From the NCBI RefSeq assembly GCF_014524545.1, contig NZ_CP053557.1, forward strand, positions 1,575,501 through 1,639,500: DNA of 64,000 nucleotides. The letters run 5' to 3'. The stretch is from Exiguobacterium sp. Helios. Its GTDB lineage: Bacteria; Bacillota; Bacilli; Exiguobacteriales; Exiguobacteriaceae. Every line of letters starts with the position of its first letter. Positions within the stretch are counted from its first letter, which is position 1. The notes beneath the pieces are model-generated. The model was given only the letters and a program-made list of their open reading frames with translations, was not told the DNA's origin and did not search any database. Made by a program: the position numbers and the translations under genes. Shown here piece by piece: positions 52,328-61,572 of the stretch.

Positions 52328-52343
52328 ATGCAATCGATTGCAT
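52328..52343. promoter_or_regulatory. 16-bp perfect palindrome upstream of sstT
   Basis: ATGCAATCGATTGCAT is fully self-complementary and lies about 215 bp before the sstT start, in a 400-bp gap (52146-52556) that otherwise holds the terminator above and AT-rich promoter sequence. Possible operator. A 34-codon TTG ORF (52244) with a weak RBS crosses it, but I do not call it a gene. Confidence 0.4.
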
Positions 52344-52556
52344 CTTGAAATTTTTAACACCTAGTCTTAAACGAATCAGGTTTCTTGCAAAAAACTAGTT
52401 TTTATTTCACCGGATTTATGTAAAAATAGAACACAACAAACTGAAAGAATTTTTAGAAAAGTAAACGAGTAAACTATCTGTCTTTTGGATAGGAGAGAGA
52501 ATCGTTATTTTTCAAATTCTAAATAACTTATTCGTTTTGAACCTGGAGGGGAACGT

Positions 52557-53828
52557 ATGAAAGTTTTGAAGATGTGGAACCAAATCAGTTTAGTGAAACA
52601 AATTGCAGTCGGTTTGATTATTGGTATTATTTTAGCTGTATCGATTCCTGAAGCTGCCCAGTCCATCACTATCTTTGGAACACTGTTTGTTTCCGCGCTG
52701 AAGGCCGTCGCGCCGGTTTTAGTATTTTTCCTGGTCATGGCAGCGATCGTCCAGCATAAAAAAGGACAACAGACGAACATGAAGTCGATTGTCTTCCTGT
52801 ATCTCCTCGGGACATTCTTGGCGGGAGCCGTTGCAGTTGTATTCAGTTTCCTGTTCCCTGTCAGCATAACGCTGACGGAAAGTACGGAGAAATTAGCTGC
52901 GCCGGGTAATGCGATTGAAGTCATCCGGACACTTGTCTTGAATATGGTGGACAATCCGGTCAATGCGTTAGTCCAAGGCAATTACATTGGGATCTTAACG
53001 TGGGCCATCGTGTTAGGGTTGGCACTGAAAAATGCTTCCGATTCAACGAAAACGTTCATTTCAAATTTTTCGGATGCGATCGCGAAGATGGTCGGGTGGA
53101 TCATTAAACTCGCACCACTCGGAATCATGGGGATTGTCATTGAGTCGATTACGAAAAACGGTCTCGGATCCCTTCTCAACTATGGTCAACTGCTTGTGCT
53201 GTTGATCGGGACGATGTTGTTTGTTGCGCTTGTCGTCAATCCACTGATCGTCTTCATCAACGTTCGTCAAAATCCTTATCCGCTCGTTTTCAAATGTATC
53301 CGTGAGAGCGGAATTACAGCCTTCTTCACACGGAGTTCGGCTGCCAATATTCCGGTTAACATGGAGCTGTGTAAAAAACTGGGTCTCGATAAAGAGACGT
53401 ATGCAATTTCGATTCCGCTCGGTGCGACCGTCAACATGGCGGGGGCGGCCGTAACGATTTCCGTCCTGACACTTGCTGCGGTCAATACGCTTAACATCCC
53501 GGTCGATCTTCCGACAGCTATCATCTTAAGTGTCCTGGCTGCTGTCTGTGCCTGTGGTGCTTCCGGTGTTGCGGGCGGATCACTCCTGTTGATTCCGCTT
53601 GCCTGCAGCCTATTCGGAATTCCGAATGAGATTGCGATGCAAGTCATCGCTGTCGGATTCATCATCAGTGTCTTACAAGATTCGTTTGAAACAGGACTCA
53701 ACTCTTCGACCGATGTTCTGTTTACAGCGACAGCTGAATTCAAAAAACGGTTAAAAGACGGCGAACAACTGTCAATCAATCGACCGATCATGGTTGAAGA
53801 ACCAACTGAACAAGTCGTCAACAGCTGA
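52557..53828 (+). CDS. sstT: Serine/threonine:sodium symporter SstT
   Basis: 423-residue inner-membrane DAACS family transporter that imports L-serine and L-threonine with sodium. Eight helices plus two hairpins; characteristic marks are [20 protein letters not shown] (hairpin 1), [15 protein letters not shown] (helix 7) and [14 protein letters not shown] (hairpin 2). The RSSAANIP and NMAG motifs separate SstT from GltP-type glutamate carriers. GGAGGGGA precedes the ATG. Confidence 0.93.
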   Translation: MKVLKMWNQISLVKQIAVGLIIGIILAVSIPEAAQSITIFGTLFVSALKAVAPVLVFFLVMAAIVQHKKGQQTNMKSIVFLYLLGTFLAGAVAVVFSFLFPVSITLTESTEKLAAPGNAIEVIRTLVLNMVDNPVNALVQGNYIGILTWAIVLGLALKNASDSTKTFISNFSDAIAKMVGWIIKLAPLGIMGIVIESITKNGLGSLLNYGQLLVLLIGTMLFVALVVNPLIVFINVRQNPYPLVFKCIRESGITAFFTRSSAANIPVNMELCKKLGLDKETYAISIPLGATVNMAGAAVTISVLTLAAVNTLNIPVDLPTAIILSVLAAVCACGASGVAGGSLLLIPLACSLFGIPNEIAMQVIAVGFIISVLQDSFETGLNSSTDVLFTATAEFKKRLKDGEQLSINRPIMVEEPTEQVVNS

Positions 53829-53853
53829 TTTGCGTTGATGCTGTCAAAAAAGA

Positions 53854-53896
53854 GATGAAAGACATCCGGTAAGAAGAGATGTCTTTCATCTTTTTT
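53854..53896 (+). terminator. Rho-independent terminator after sstT
   Basis: Arms 53854-53866 and 53878-53890 form a perfect 13-bp stem followed by TTTTTT. Convergent with the TerC gene. Confidence 0.85.
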
Positions 53897-53956
53897 GTCG
53901 TCATGGATGGAACGGAAAACAAGGAGAGAATCATGTGATTCCCTCCTTGCCTGAAG

Positions 53957-54862
53957 TTACTTTTGTTTTTTTGTCTTTTTAAAGCTATAAATGACACTGA
54001 TCAGGATGACAAGGACGATTGTTCCGAGTGACATCCAGATTGGCATTTTGTAGACATCGCTGAAAATCATCTTCGCTCCGATGAAGACGAGCATGAAGCT
54101 GAGACCGTGTTTCAGGTAGTAGAAGCGGTCAATCAGGTTTGCGAGGACGAAGTAGAGACTCCGGAGTCCAAGGATTGCCATGATGTTCGCATAGAAGATG
54201 ATGAACGGATCACGCGAGTACGCGAAGCTGGCTGCGACCGAGTCGACGGCGAAGACGATATCCGAAATCTCGATGAAGATCAACGCGATTAACAGTGGTG
54301 TAAAGAACAATTTACCGTTGATCCGTTGCGTAAATTTACCGGACGAGATGTCTTGTGTGATCGGCAAGCGCTTCTCAAGCCAACGTATCGTTTTGTTTTC
54401 TTCAAGCGACGTTTCCTGACCGATGTTCTTGAACATCATGTAACCCGTGTAGACGAGGAATGCCCCGAAGATGTAGTACACCCATGCGAAGTTCTCAAGA
54501 AGCGATACCCCTGCGACGATGAAGATGACACGGAAGAGAATGGCACCGAGAATTCCCCAGAACAGGACTTTGTGCTGGTACTTCAACGGAATCGCAAAGT
54601 ACGCAAAGACGAGTGAGAAGACGAAGACGTTGTCAATCGCGAGTGCCTTCTCGATGAAATACACGCTCGTGTATTCAATTGCAGCGTCGCTGCCTTGCGC
54701 ATAGAATAACCAACCGCCAAAGGCGACGGCGAGTCCGATCCAGACGAACGTCCACGTCCAGGCTTCGCGAAGCGAGACCTCATGGGCTTTCCTGTGAAAT
54801 ACGCCAAGGTCCAGTGCGAGCATGATGAAGACGATCGCTAAAAATACAATCAATAGTGTCAA
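53957..54862 (-). CDS. TerC/Alx family membrane protein
   Basis: 301 residues, about nine helices. The TerC marks LALDLGVFHRKAHEV, EKALAIDNVFVF and FIEISDIVFAVDSVAA are present, the acidic residues forming a probable metal path. TerC members are now linked to manganese export and metalation of exported proteins. Start TTG 54862, eight bases from AAGGAGG. I looked for a yybP-ykoY manganese riboswitch upstream and did not see one. Confidence 0.92.
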   Translation of the reverse strand: MTLLIVFLAIVFIMLALDLGVFHRKAHEVSLREAWTWTFVWIGLAVAFGGWLFYAQGSDAAIEYTSVYFIEKALAIDNVFVFSLVFAYFAIPLKYQHKVLFWGILGAILFRVIFIVAGVSLLENFAWVYYIFGAFLVYTGYMMFKNIGQETSLEENKTIRWLEKRLPITQDISSGKFTQRINGKLFFTPLLIALIFIEISDIVFAVDSVAASFAYSRDPFIIFYANIMAILGLRSLYFVLANLIDRFYYLKHGLSFMLVFIGAKMIFSDVYKMPIWMSLGTIVLVILISVIYSFKKTKKQK

Positions 54863-55019
54863 CAGCGCTTCCTCCTTTTAAGTTGTGTTCGGTTTATATT
54901 TTGATTATAAGTTCATAAGAACTCAAAGTAAAGGGGCGAGTATGCTGTTTATTTACAAAAACGGAATCAGACACTTTTTCGACTTAAAATCAAAATGAAG
55001 GGTAAAAGGAGGTAATTGT

Positions 55020-55763
55020 ATGGAAAAATCAAGTGCCATCAACAAAACCGCTTGGGAATACCGGGCCTATGAATTTTGGAATCAACGCGACGGGGCGCCG
55101 GCGGACAAGGCAAAAGATATTATGTTAAATCCGATGGCTAGTCTCAAGAAACATCAGAACTATTTTGAAGAAGTTGTCGGAAAACGAATTGCCAATCTCT
55201 GTGGATCGAACGGACGGAAGGCGGTTCCACTGGCGTTGCTTGGAGCAGACGTCACCGTCTTTGATATCTCGGAAGAAAACCGGCGCTATGCCCTTGAGCT
55301 TGCCGCCTGTGCCGGGACGCAGATTGACTATATCGTCGGTGATATTTAGGACATCGATTTGCATACCTATCAGCACCAATTCGATGTCCTGTATCTTGAA
55401 GGCGGGATATTGCATTATTTTCATGACCTGGAGGCATTCACGGCGATTTTGTTTGCCTTGCTCAAGCCGGGCGGGAAACTGATTTTGAGTGATTATCATC
55501 CGATCAAACATTGTATTCATGAAGACAAGTACATCCCGCGTTATTTTGATCAGGATACATATGAAGCTGATATTGCCCATCAAAATCATTTTGATCCGGT
55601 CGAGCAAACGGATTTTCCGAAGGTGCTGTTGCGGCACTATACGATGAGTGAAATTGTGAACACCGTCATCCGGAGCGGCTTTACCCTCTTGCAACTGGAC
55701 GAACATCCGGGGTGGAAGGGCGAAAACATCCCCTGGGAGTTCACGCTTGTCGCGATGAACTAA
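55020..55763 (+). pseudogene. SAM-dependent methyltransferase with in-frame TAG
   Basis: Starting at ATG 55020 (RBS AAAGGAGG) the frame reads KTAWEYRAYEFWNQRDGAPA, IANLCGSNGRKAVPLALLGA, FDISEENRRYALELA to VGDI, then TAG at 55347-55349, and continues in the same frame: DIDLHTYQHQFDVLYLEGGI, LLKPGGKLILSDYHP, to VAMN at 55763. The two parts make one class I methyltransferase of 247 codons. The stop lies between strand 4 and its helix, where relatives usually have Tyr or Trp, so the enzyme should be inactive unless TAG is read through. Confidence 0.85.
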
Positions 55764-55793
55764 AACCCAGCGTCCATGAGGACGCTGGGTTTG
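55764..55793 (+). terminator. Terminator after the methyltransferase
   Basis: Arms 55764-55776 and 55781-55793 form a perfect 13-bp stem with a 4-base loop, followed by T-rich sequence. Confidence 0.8.
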
Positions 55794-55817
55794 TTGTTCG
55801 ATTACTCGAAAGATTGG

Positions 55818-56054
55818 TTATAAACTTTCACCGGTTGGCGTCAGCTGGTAAATGCTTGACGACCGTTCGATGACTCCGCGTTGTTCGAGTTTTGCGAGAC
55901 AAACGGTCAAATCACGTGGTGAAGGATACAGTCGGATCGATAACATTTGGTCGAATGAACAAGGCGTTTGTAACAAGACACTAATGACTTGCATCTCGAA
56001 CACCATTCCGAGTATCCGGACGGTGTAGTCAAGTGCACGCAGATCCGTCGTCAA
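55818..56054 (-). CDS. Winged-helix-like small protein, start uncertain
   Basis: About 78 residues from TTG 56054 (two bases after the MFS stop), or 62 from ATG 56003. FEMQVISVLLQTPCSFDQML then PRDLTVCLAKLEQRGVIERS and YQLTPTGESL look like the last part of a MarR/PadR-type winged helix (recognition helix plus wing). No good RBS is visible at either start. It may be a regulator fragment coupled to the exporter gene. Confidence 0.5.
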   Translation of the reverse strand: MTTDLRALDYTVRILGMVFEMQVISVLLQTPCSFDQMLSIRLYPSPRDLTVCLAKLEQRGVIERSSSIYQLTPTGESL

Positions 56055-56056
56055 GA

Positions 56057-57259
56057 TTATAGACGTTCCAGACGACGGGAAACGGCAGTCAGGATGACGG
56101 CTAAGATGACCATGATGCCTCCGACCCACGGTGTGTGGACGAGCCCGATCGTGTCGGCAACAATTCCGCCGATCGTTGCACCGAGGGCAATTCCGATATT
56201 AAAAGCAGAGATGTTTAACGCCGAAGCGACATCAACGGCTGCCGGGACATATTTTTCCGCCAGTTGGACGATATAGAGTTGAAGCCCCGGGACATTCATG
56301 AAGGCGAGTAAGCCCGTCAGGATGATGCCGATGATACCGGCGACTTTAAATGGAATCATGAACGACAGGGCAATCATGATGATCGCATGCAGAATGAACA
56401 TATAGAATAACGCTTTGATTGGATTACCGTTGGCGAGCTTTCCGCCGACTGCGTTACCGATGGCGACAGCAATTCCGTAGACGAGCAGGATGATACTGAT
56501 CAGGCTCGGGCTGATTTTCGTGACGTCCTGCATGATCGGTGTCAGGTAGGTGAAGGCGACGAACGTTCCGCCGTAACCGAGCGCTGTAATCAGGAATCCG
56601 AGAATCAAGCGTCCATTCGTCAACAGTTTAAACATGTCGGAAAATTTCGCCGGTGGAGATTGTTTTAAGTCTTTTGGAATCAGGAAGAAACTGGCGATGA
56701 TCGAGACAAGACCAAGTGCCGCGACGGCGAAGAATGTCGCGCGCCAGCCGAATGCTTGACCGATGAATGTGCCGAGCGGAACTCCGGTCACGGTTGCAAC
56801 CGTCAGTCCGGTAAACATCAAAGCGATGGCACTGGCTTTTTTATCGGCCGGTACGAGCTGGACGGCAATCGTTGCGCCGATCGAGAAGAAGACGCCGTGC
56901 GAGAACGCCGTGATGAAGCGGGCGACGATCAACAGTTCAAAACTCGGAGCGACGGCAGAGACGAGATTACCGGCGATAAAGACGACCATCAACGACATGA
57001 GAAGCGTTTTCCGGTTCATCCGGTTCGTCAGAGCGGTTAAGATCGGCGCACCGACGGCGACGCCGATCGCATATCCGGAAATAATCAGTCCGGCCAGAGT
57101 GATACCGATATTTAAATCACCGGCAATCGCTGCGAGCAAGCCGACGGGGACAAATTCGGTTGTTCCGATTCCAAAGGCGCTGATGGCAAGTGCGAGCAGG
57201 GCAAGGCGGCCGTTTTGCGGGACCTGTTCCTGTTCGGCACGCGGGTTTAATTGATTCAT
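56057..57259 (-). CDS. MFS exporter, AraJ/YdhP type (DHA1)
   Basis: 400 residues, twelve helices. Family marks: ALAISAFGIGTTEFVPVGLL at the start, NRMNRKTLLMSLMVVF (motif A region), and GVPLGTFIGQAFGWRATFF (motif C). Such proteins export sugars, purine ribosides or drugs. ATG 57259 follows CAGGAGGA. Divergent from an HxlR regulator, with duplicated operator-like repeats between, so it is the probable target of that regulator. Confidence 0.9.
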   Translation of the reverse strand: MNQLNPRAEQEQVPQNGRLALLALAISAFGIGTTEFVPVGLLAAIAGDLNIGITLAGLIISGYAIGVAVGAPILTALTNRMNRKTLLMSLMVVFIAGNLVSAVAPSFELLIVARFITAFSHGVFFSIGATIAVQLVPADKKASAIALMFTGLTVATVTGVPLGTFIGQAFGWRATFFAVAALGLVSIIASFFLIPKDLKQSPPAKFSDMFKLLTNGRLILGFLITALGYGGTFVAFTYLTPIMQDVTKISPSLISIILLVYGIAVAIGNAVGGKLANGNPIKALFYMFILHAIIMIALSFMIPFKVAGIIGIILTGLLAFMNVPGLQLYIVQLAEKYVPAAVDVASALNISAFNIGIALGATIGGIVADTIGLVHTPWVGGIMVILAVILTAVSRRLERL

Positions 57260-57396
57260 GATGATTCCTCCTGAATTAGTGAAATAGATAATAGTAGACA
57301 ACGCAACGGCTGCTCTGAACGACCGGGCCCCGATCGTTTGGATGAAGGGAGAACACTTCTGCGTGATCCCATCATAGAGCGGCGTTGCTTTTCATG

Positions 57397-57438
57397 GAAG
57401 TACGCACTTTCAAGTACCATAGGCACTAAAAAGTACCT
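57397..57438. repeat. Operator-like direct repeat, copy 1
   Basis: 42-bp unit beginning GAAGTACGCACTTTCAAGT and ending AAAAAGTACCT. Within it GTAC occurs three times, giving inverted half-sites (AGTAC/GTACT). Copy 2 lies 127 bp to the right. Located between the divergent MFS exporter and HxlR genes. Confidence 0.75.
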
Positions 57439-57523
57439 TACCCTCGAAGATCGAAGTAACAGACGAAGGTGGCTTGTACTTTCTATTGACAGTTGTTATC
57501 ATAAACCCATCAAATCTACCTGA

Positions 57524-57565
57524 GAAGTACGCACTTTCAAGTGCGATAGGCACTAAAAAGTACCT
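57524..57565. repeat. Operator-like direct repeat, copy 2
   Basis: Same 42-bp unit as copy 1 with two differences (TACCA versus TGCGA in the middle). It ends 36 bp before the HxlR start. HxlR regulators bind such short inverted half-sites as dimers, so autoregulation is likely. Confidence 0.75.
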
Positions 57566-57601
57566 GTCCCCGTACTTCGGGAAACGAAAGGAAGAATCAG
57601 C

Positions 57602-57931
57602 ATGGCCTATAACATTCCGGTCGAAGCAACCCTGCAAGTCATCGGAGGCAAATGGAAAGTCGTCATCATGTGTCACCTCATCAAAGGCGAACGCCGGACG
57701 AGCGAATTGAAAAAGCTGATGCCGAACATTACACAGAAAATGTTGACGCAGCAACTGCGGGAACTCGAACAGGACGGTGTCATCATCCGGACGGTCTACG
57801 AACAGGTTCCGCCGAAAGTCATCTATTCCTTGTCGGATTACGGTTGGTCATTGCGCCCAATCTTAGACGCCATGTGTGCCTGGGGCGAAGGGCATATCGA
57901 TCTGACGGGCGAGGAAGTCGTGTCTTCTTAA
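57602..57931 (+). CDS. HxlR family winged-helix regulator
   Basis: 109 residues. LQVIGGKWKVVIMCHLIKGE, TSELKKLMPNITQKMLTQQL, and REYEQ-like RELEQDGVIIRTVY, then VIYSLSDYGWSL: a complete HxlR wing-helix. Cys at 23 is near the helix used for redox sensing in some members, but one Cys proves nothing. GGAAG precedes the ATG. Probably represses or activates the divergent MFS exporter. Confidence 0.9.
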   Translation: MAYNIPVEATLQVIGGKWKVVIMCHLIKGERRTSELKKLMPNITQKMLTQQLRELEQDGVIIRTVYEQVPPKVIYSLSDYGWSLRPILDAMCAWGEGHIDLTGEEVVSS

Positions 57932-57958
57932 ATCGTAACAATCGAATAGCACAGCAAA

Positions 57959-57988
57959 ACGACCGCCTGTCATCAGGACGGTCGTCTT
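57959..57988. terminator. Stem-loop between HxlR and LysR genes
   Basis: Outer arms 57959-57965 and 57979-57985 pair perfectly; an inner CCTG/CAGG pair extends the stem. Followed by CTTTC on the + side. Shared by convergent genes. Confidence 0.7.
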
Positions 57989-57999
57989 TCGTGTATTCA

Positions 58000-58875
58000 T
58001 TATTTAACGAAGGAAGCGGCTTCGCGGAGGAAGAATTGTTTGATGGCATCGTAAACAGTCTGCTGTTCTTCGGTCAGGCCACGGCTTAAGCGTGACAGAT
58101 AGATTTTTGAGACAATCGTCAGGTTAGCCTTGGAGACGTACGGAAGCTGCAGTTCACGGCAGACGGAGACGGGAACGAAACTGAAATACCGTTGCTGGCG
58201 CAAAGCAATTTGTAACGAGACGTCATCGATGTAACGAATCGAGTCGGCGTACAGACTGAATTCCGTCATCTTTAATTTAATGAAGTTGTTGTAATCCTTA
58301 TTGTGTGAAGGGAACAGGAAAGATTTTGTCGTCTCGCTGTCATAGAGCACACGCAGGACGTCCTGTTCCGTGCAGTGGCCGGGATACGTCAGGACAATGT
58401 CTTCTTCAATGACGGGTTCACTCGTGATCTCCGGATGTTTGATTTCCATGAAACTGATTGAGAAATGGACTTCGTCCGACAAAAGTTGCGACAGAATTTC
58501 GCGGTTTGACAGGATTTCCGTATTAAACAAAGTGGATGACGGATTCATTAAAAATTCCGCAAGCAGCAGCTGGATGAATCGACCGTGCGAACTGGCGAGG
58601 CTGATCGTTACGTCCTGTTGCGGATTCGCCAGCCGTTCTTTGACCAGTTCCAATTCAGTCTCAATTTTTTCGACGGACCGCAGTAAAATCAATCCTTGAT
58701 TCGTCAAAGTAATCGTCCGCCCATTGCGGTGAAACAGTTCCGTCTGTAACTCGCGTTCGAGTTTTTTAATCGTCATGCTGAGTGCCGGTTGACTGATGAA
58801 CAGACGTTTCGCAGCATGGGTGAAGTTCAAATCTTCCGCGACGGTTCGAAAGTATTTTAAATGCAACAGTTCCAT
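58000..58875 (-). CDS. LysR family transcriptional regulator
   Basis: 291 residues. N-terminal HTH MELLHLKYFRTVAEDLNFTH, AAKRLFISQPALSMTIKKLE; then the effector-binding domain. GGAGGAT precedes the ATG. It is divergent from the reductase/decarboxylase gene pair, the usual arrangement for a LysR regulator and its target, with an AT-rich 100-bp promoter region between. Confidence 0.92.
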   Translation of the reverse strand: MELLHLKYFRTVAEDLNFTHAAKRLFISQPALSMTIKKLERELQTELFHRNGRTITLTNQGLILLRSVEKIETELELVKERLANPQQDVTISLASSHGRFIQLLLAEFLMNPSSTLFNTEILSNREILSQLLSDEVHFSISFMEIKHPEITSEPVIEEDIVLTYPGHCTEQDVLRVLYDSETTKSFLFPSHNKDYNNFIKLKMTEFSLYADSIRYIDDVSLQIALRQQRYFSFVPVSVCRELQLPYVSKANLTIVSKIYLSRLSRGLTEEQQTVYDAIKQFFLREAASFVK

Positions 58876-58978
58876 GTCTTAAATCCTCCTATATAACTAA
58901 TGGTTTATAGTAGTATATATCATTATATATTTTCGTTTATGTAAAAACAGGTATATGCTCATAACAGAGGTGATGGAA

Positions 58979-60001
58979 ATGAATATCGCAATATATGGAG
59001 CAGGATCGCTCGGTACCATCATGGGTGCGTATTTGAGTGAAACATATCCTGTCGTTGACTTGATTGATACGAACTTAGAACACGTAACGGCACTGAACAC
59101 GAAAGGGGCACGCGTTGTCGGACCGGAGTTCACGCAACCCGTGACGGCGATGCTGCCGCAAGAAATTGATAAAACGTACGATGTCGTGCTGCTGCTGACG
59201 AAACAGCTCTACAATCCGCAAGTCTTACCGGCCGTCAAAGCCATTTTAAAAGAAGACGGCATCCTCGTTTCCTTGCAAAACGGAGTGCCGGAAGAAATCA
59301 TCCGTCAGCATATTCCGAGCGAACGGATTATCGCCGGGTCCGTGGAGTTCGGGGCGACATATGTCGGACCGGGACAATCCCGTCTGACAACAGACTACGC
59401 GTTCTTTAAAAAATATGCCTTACAAATCGGTGAACTCGACGGGGCGACGACAGACCGGATTGTTCAGTTAAAAGAAGTCCTGGATACGATCGGCGGAACG
59501 GAGATTTCCGATAACCTGCCGGGCACGAAATGGTCGAAACTGATTATTAACAGTGCGTTCAGCGGATTGTCTGCTGCGTGTAACGGGACGTATGGCGACG
59601 TGCTTGACCATCCGGTCCTGTTGCGGGCCGCGATTCACGCGATGAAGGAAGTCCTTGATGTCGGTCATGCGCATGGAATCGAATTTGCGCGGATGGGGGA
59701 AGCGGATTTGACGGTGTACAGCGAGCTCGATGATATTGATCAAAAGATGATCGAACTGCCGCAGCTGATGAACAGCTCGCGAAATCTTGAAGCGAGCATG
59801 TTGCAGGATTTACGGAAACACCAGCCGACCGAAATCGACTACATTAACGGTGTCGTCACGATGTACGGGGAAACTTACGGCATTCCGACACCGGTCAACT
59901 CCATGATTCAGGCACTCGTCCGAAATGCACAGGACAAACAGGAAGTAACCGACTTTGAACAGAGTGTCGAGCAGTTCAAGACACTTCTCGAAGTTAAATA
60001 A
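58979..60001 (+). CDS. Ketopantoate reductase family (ApbA/PanE-like)
   Basis: 340 residues. NADP-binding start MNIAIYGAGSLGTIMGAYLS, NGVPEE and later the catalytic Lys region GTKWSKLIINSAFSGLSAAC. This is the 2-dehydropantoate 2-reductase fold, but no pantothenate gene is near and the neighbour is an acetoacetate decarboxylase, so it may reduce another 2-oxo acid. ATG 58979 follows AGAGGTG; ATG 58955 lacks a good RBS. Next gene 13 bp later. Confidence 0.88.
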   Translation: MNIAIYGAGSLGTIMGAYLSETYPVVDLIDTNLEHVTALNTKGARVVGPEFTQPVTAMLPQEIDKTYDVVLLLTKQLYNPQVLPAVKAILKEDGILVSLQNGVPEEIIRQHIPSERIIAGSVEFGATYVGPGQSRLTTDYAFFKKYALQIGELDGATTDRIVQLKEVLDTIGGTEISDNLPGTKWSKLIINSAFSGLSAACNGTYGDVLDHPVLLRAAIHAMKEVLDVGHAHGIEFARMGEADLTVYSELDDIDQKMIELPQLMNSSRNLEASMLQDLRKHQPTEIDYINGVVTMYGETYGIPTPVNSMIQALVRNAQDKQEVTDFEQSVEQFKTLLEVK

Positions 60002-60014
60002 GGGGGATGATCAG

Positions 60015-60749
60015 ATGAAAAAAGAGGATGTCCAAAATATCGTCGCGACACCAGTTAACGCGCCGGTCTTTCCAGCGGTCGATATTTTCTTCCGGAACCG
60101 GGAATACTTGAATATCGTCTATGAAACGGACCTGGAACAATTGCGAGCCGTCGTACCGGAACCGCTTGAGCTGATCGGTAACCAAATCAAGTTCGAAGTC
60201 ATCAATATGCCGGACAGTACGGGACTCGGATCGTATCTGGAATGCGGACATGTCATCCCGGTGCGGTATAACGGAGAAATCGGGGAGTTCTACCTGTCGA
60301 TGTATGTCAACAATCAGGCGGCGATCGCTTCCGGACGGGAAGTCGCCTCGTTCCCGAAAAAATATGGTTCACCGAAGCTATTTTTAGACAACGACGTTCT
60401 CGTTGGAACACTCGATTATCATTCGCTTCGTGTCGCCCAGGCGACGATGGGTTATAAGTACTATCCGATCAAGGAAGAAGAGGCGAAAGCCATCATCGGG
60501 ACGCCGCAATTCATGCTGAAGCAACACCGCGGCTACGAAGGGGAGCTGATCATTTCTGAATTGACGCGCAGTCAAATCACGGATATTCAGGTGAAGGAAG
60601 CCTATCGTGGCCCGGCCCGCCTGGAATTGTTCCATCATGTCGTGGCACCACTGGCCGACTTCCCGGTCGGAAAAATCATGGATGCGCAACACATTATCGC
60701 CGATTTACGACTCGGCGGTCCGAAGAAGATGTTTGATTATATGAAGTAA
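60015..60749 (+). CDS. Acetoacetate decarboxylase family protein
   Basis: 244 residues. ASGREVASFPKKYGSPKL contains the Schiff-base Lys and the preceding Lys that lowers its pKa, as in clostridial Adc. Predicted to decarboxylate acetoacetate or a related 3-oxo acid; some family members act as aldolases or lyases instead. ATG 60015 follows AGGGGGA. Forms an operon with the reductase, likely under the divergent LysR regulator. A strong terminator follows. Confidence 0.9.
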   Translation: MKKEDVQNIVATPVNAPVFPAVDIFFRNREYLNIVYETDLEQLRAVVPEPLELIGNQIKFEVINMPDSTGLGSYLECGHVIPVRYNGEIGEFYLSMYVNNQAAIASGREVASFPKKYGSPKLFLDNDVLVGTLDYHSLRVAQATMGYKYYPIKEEEAKAIIGTPQFMLKQHRGYEGELIISELTRSQITDIQVKEAYRGPARLELFHHVVAPLADFPVGKIMDAQHIIADLRLGGPKKMFDYMK

Positions 60750-60788
60750 GAAATGTTTGAAATCATCTTCATTTTACGATTAAACGAG

Positions 60789-60838
60789 AGCCCATCCGTC
60801 ATGTCCTTCCAGGACCGTGATGAATGGGCTTTTTTTTT
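60789..60838. terminator. Bidirectional terminator
   Basis: Arms 60789-60795 and 60824-60830 pair perfectly with further inner pairing, followed by an eight-T run. It serves the decarboxylase operon; the - strand gene stop (60837) abuts it. Confidence 0.85.
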
Positions 60839-61352
60839 ACGGACTCACCGAACGGATGATGTCTTTCTTTTCAATAACGAGTATGTGATCAAAGCTTTCT
60901 TCCGGTTCGTCATCAAATTCATCGAAAGTGCACCGTTCGTATGAACGAATATGATACTGCTCGAGGTCAGCGATATCCTGTAGATAGGCTGGAAGTGGTT
61001 CAGGATTTTTCGTTAAGGTCGGGAGTACGAACGGGAAATTGTTTCCGTTCGGATTGTTCGTATGAACAAAAACGGCGTCCGCCCCTGCGTCCAACCGTGA
61101 CAGTTCAATCCACAGCTGATAAGAGTGTCCCCATGCCTTAAGAGCGTCATCAAGCTCATTCATCAGCTGAAATAGTCCCTGAACATGCGCTTTTCGGACT
61201 TTAAGATGACCATTTCCGCGTCCGTGAAAATCAAGATGAACGTGCCAAAAATCAAACCAGCTGTCGGGACTGAAATCTAGATGGTGAGCCGTCAGGTGCT
61301 GCTCAGCTTGAAGTTGTCGGAAGTAGCGGCGTTTGCCGCGGAATTTTTTCAT
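60837..61352 (-). CDS. Conserved hypothetical protein, 171 residues
   Basis: 171 residues, basic N-terminus (KKFRGKRRYFRQL), then WFDFWHVHLDFHGRGNGHL and LDAGADAVFVHTNNPNGNNF, and an acidic C-terminus (FDEFDDEPEES). Soluble. I have seen this pattern in Bacillales proteins without a named function. AAAAGGAG precedes the ATG. Monocistronic. Confidence 0.75.
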   Translation of the reverse strand: MKKFRGKRRYFRQLQAEQHLTAHHLDFSPDSWFDFWHVHLDFHGRGNGHLKVRKAHVQGLFQLMNELDDALKAWGHSYQLWIELSRLDAGADAVFVHTNNPNGNNFPFVLPTLTKNPEPLPAYLQDIADLEQYHIRSYERCTFDEFDDEPEESFDHILVIEKKDIIRSVSP

Positions 61353-61572
61353 GCAATGATTGTCTCCTTTTTAGATGTGACGATGTATTAATTGTACCGG
61401 AATTCCTATCTTTAGTCTTAAAGAGAAAAGATGATTAAAGAAACTTTGTTTCAAAATGTTTACGCTTTCAAATAAAATATTGTTTCTGATTGTTAGGCTT
61501 GTTATACTAACAGTGAACACGGGGAAGCAACAGCAATCAGACAGGGGTCAAAACAAAAGGGGAGCTGAGCAT

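Noticed and set aside
52244-52348. 34-codon TTG-started ORF with a weak AAGGAAGG upstream
   Set aside because: Overlaps the palindrome at 52328 and has no other coding support.
54863-55015. Possible manganese riboswitch before the TerC gene
   Set aside because: The leader lacks the expected multi-stem layout; only a short AGTTC/GAACT repeat near 54910 is visible.
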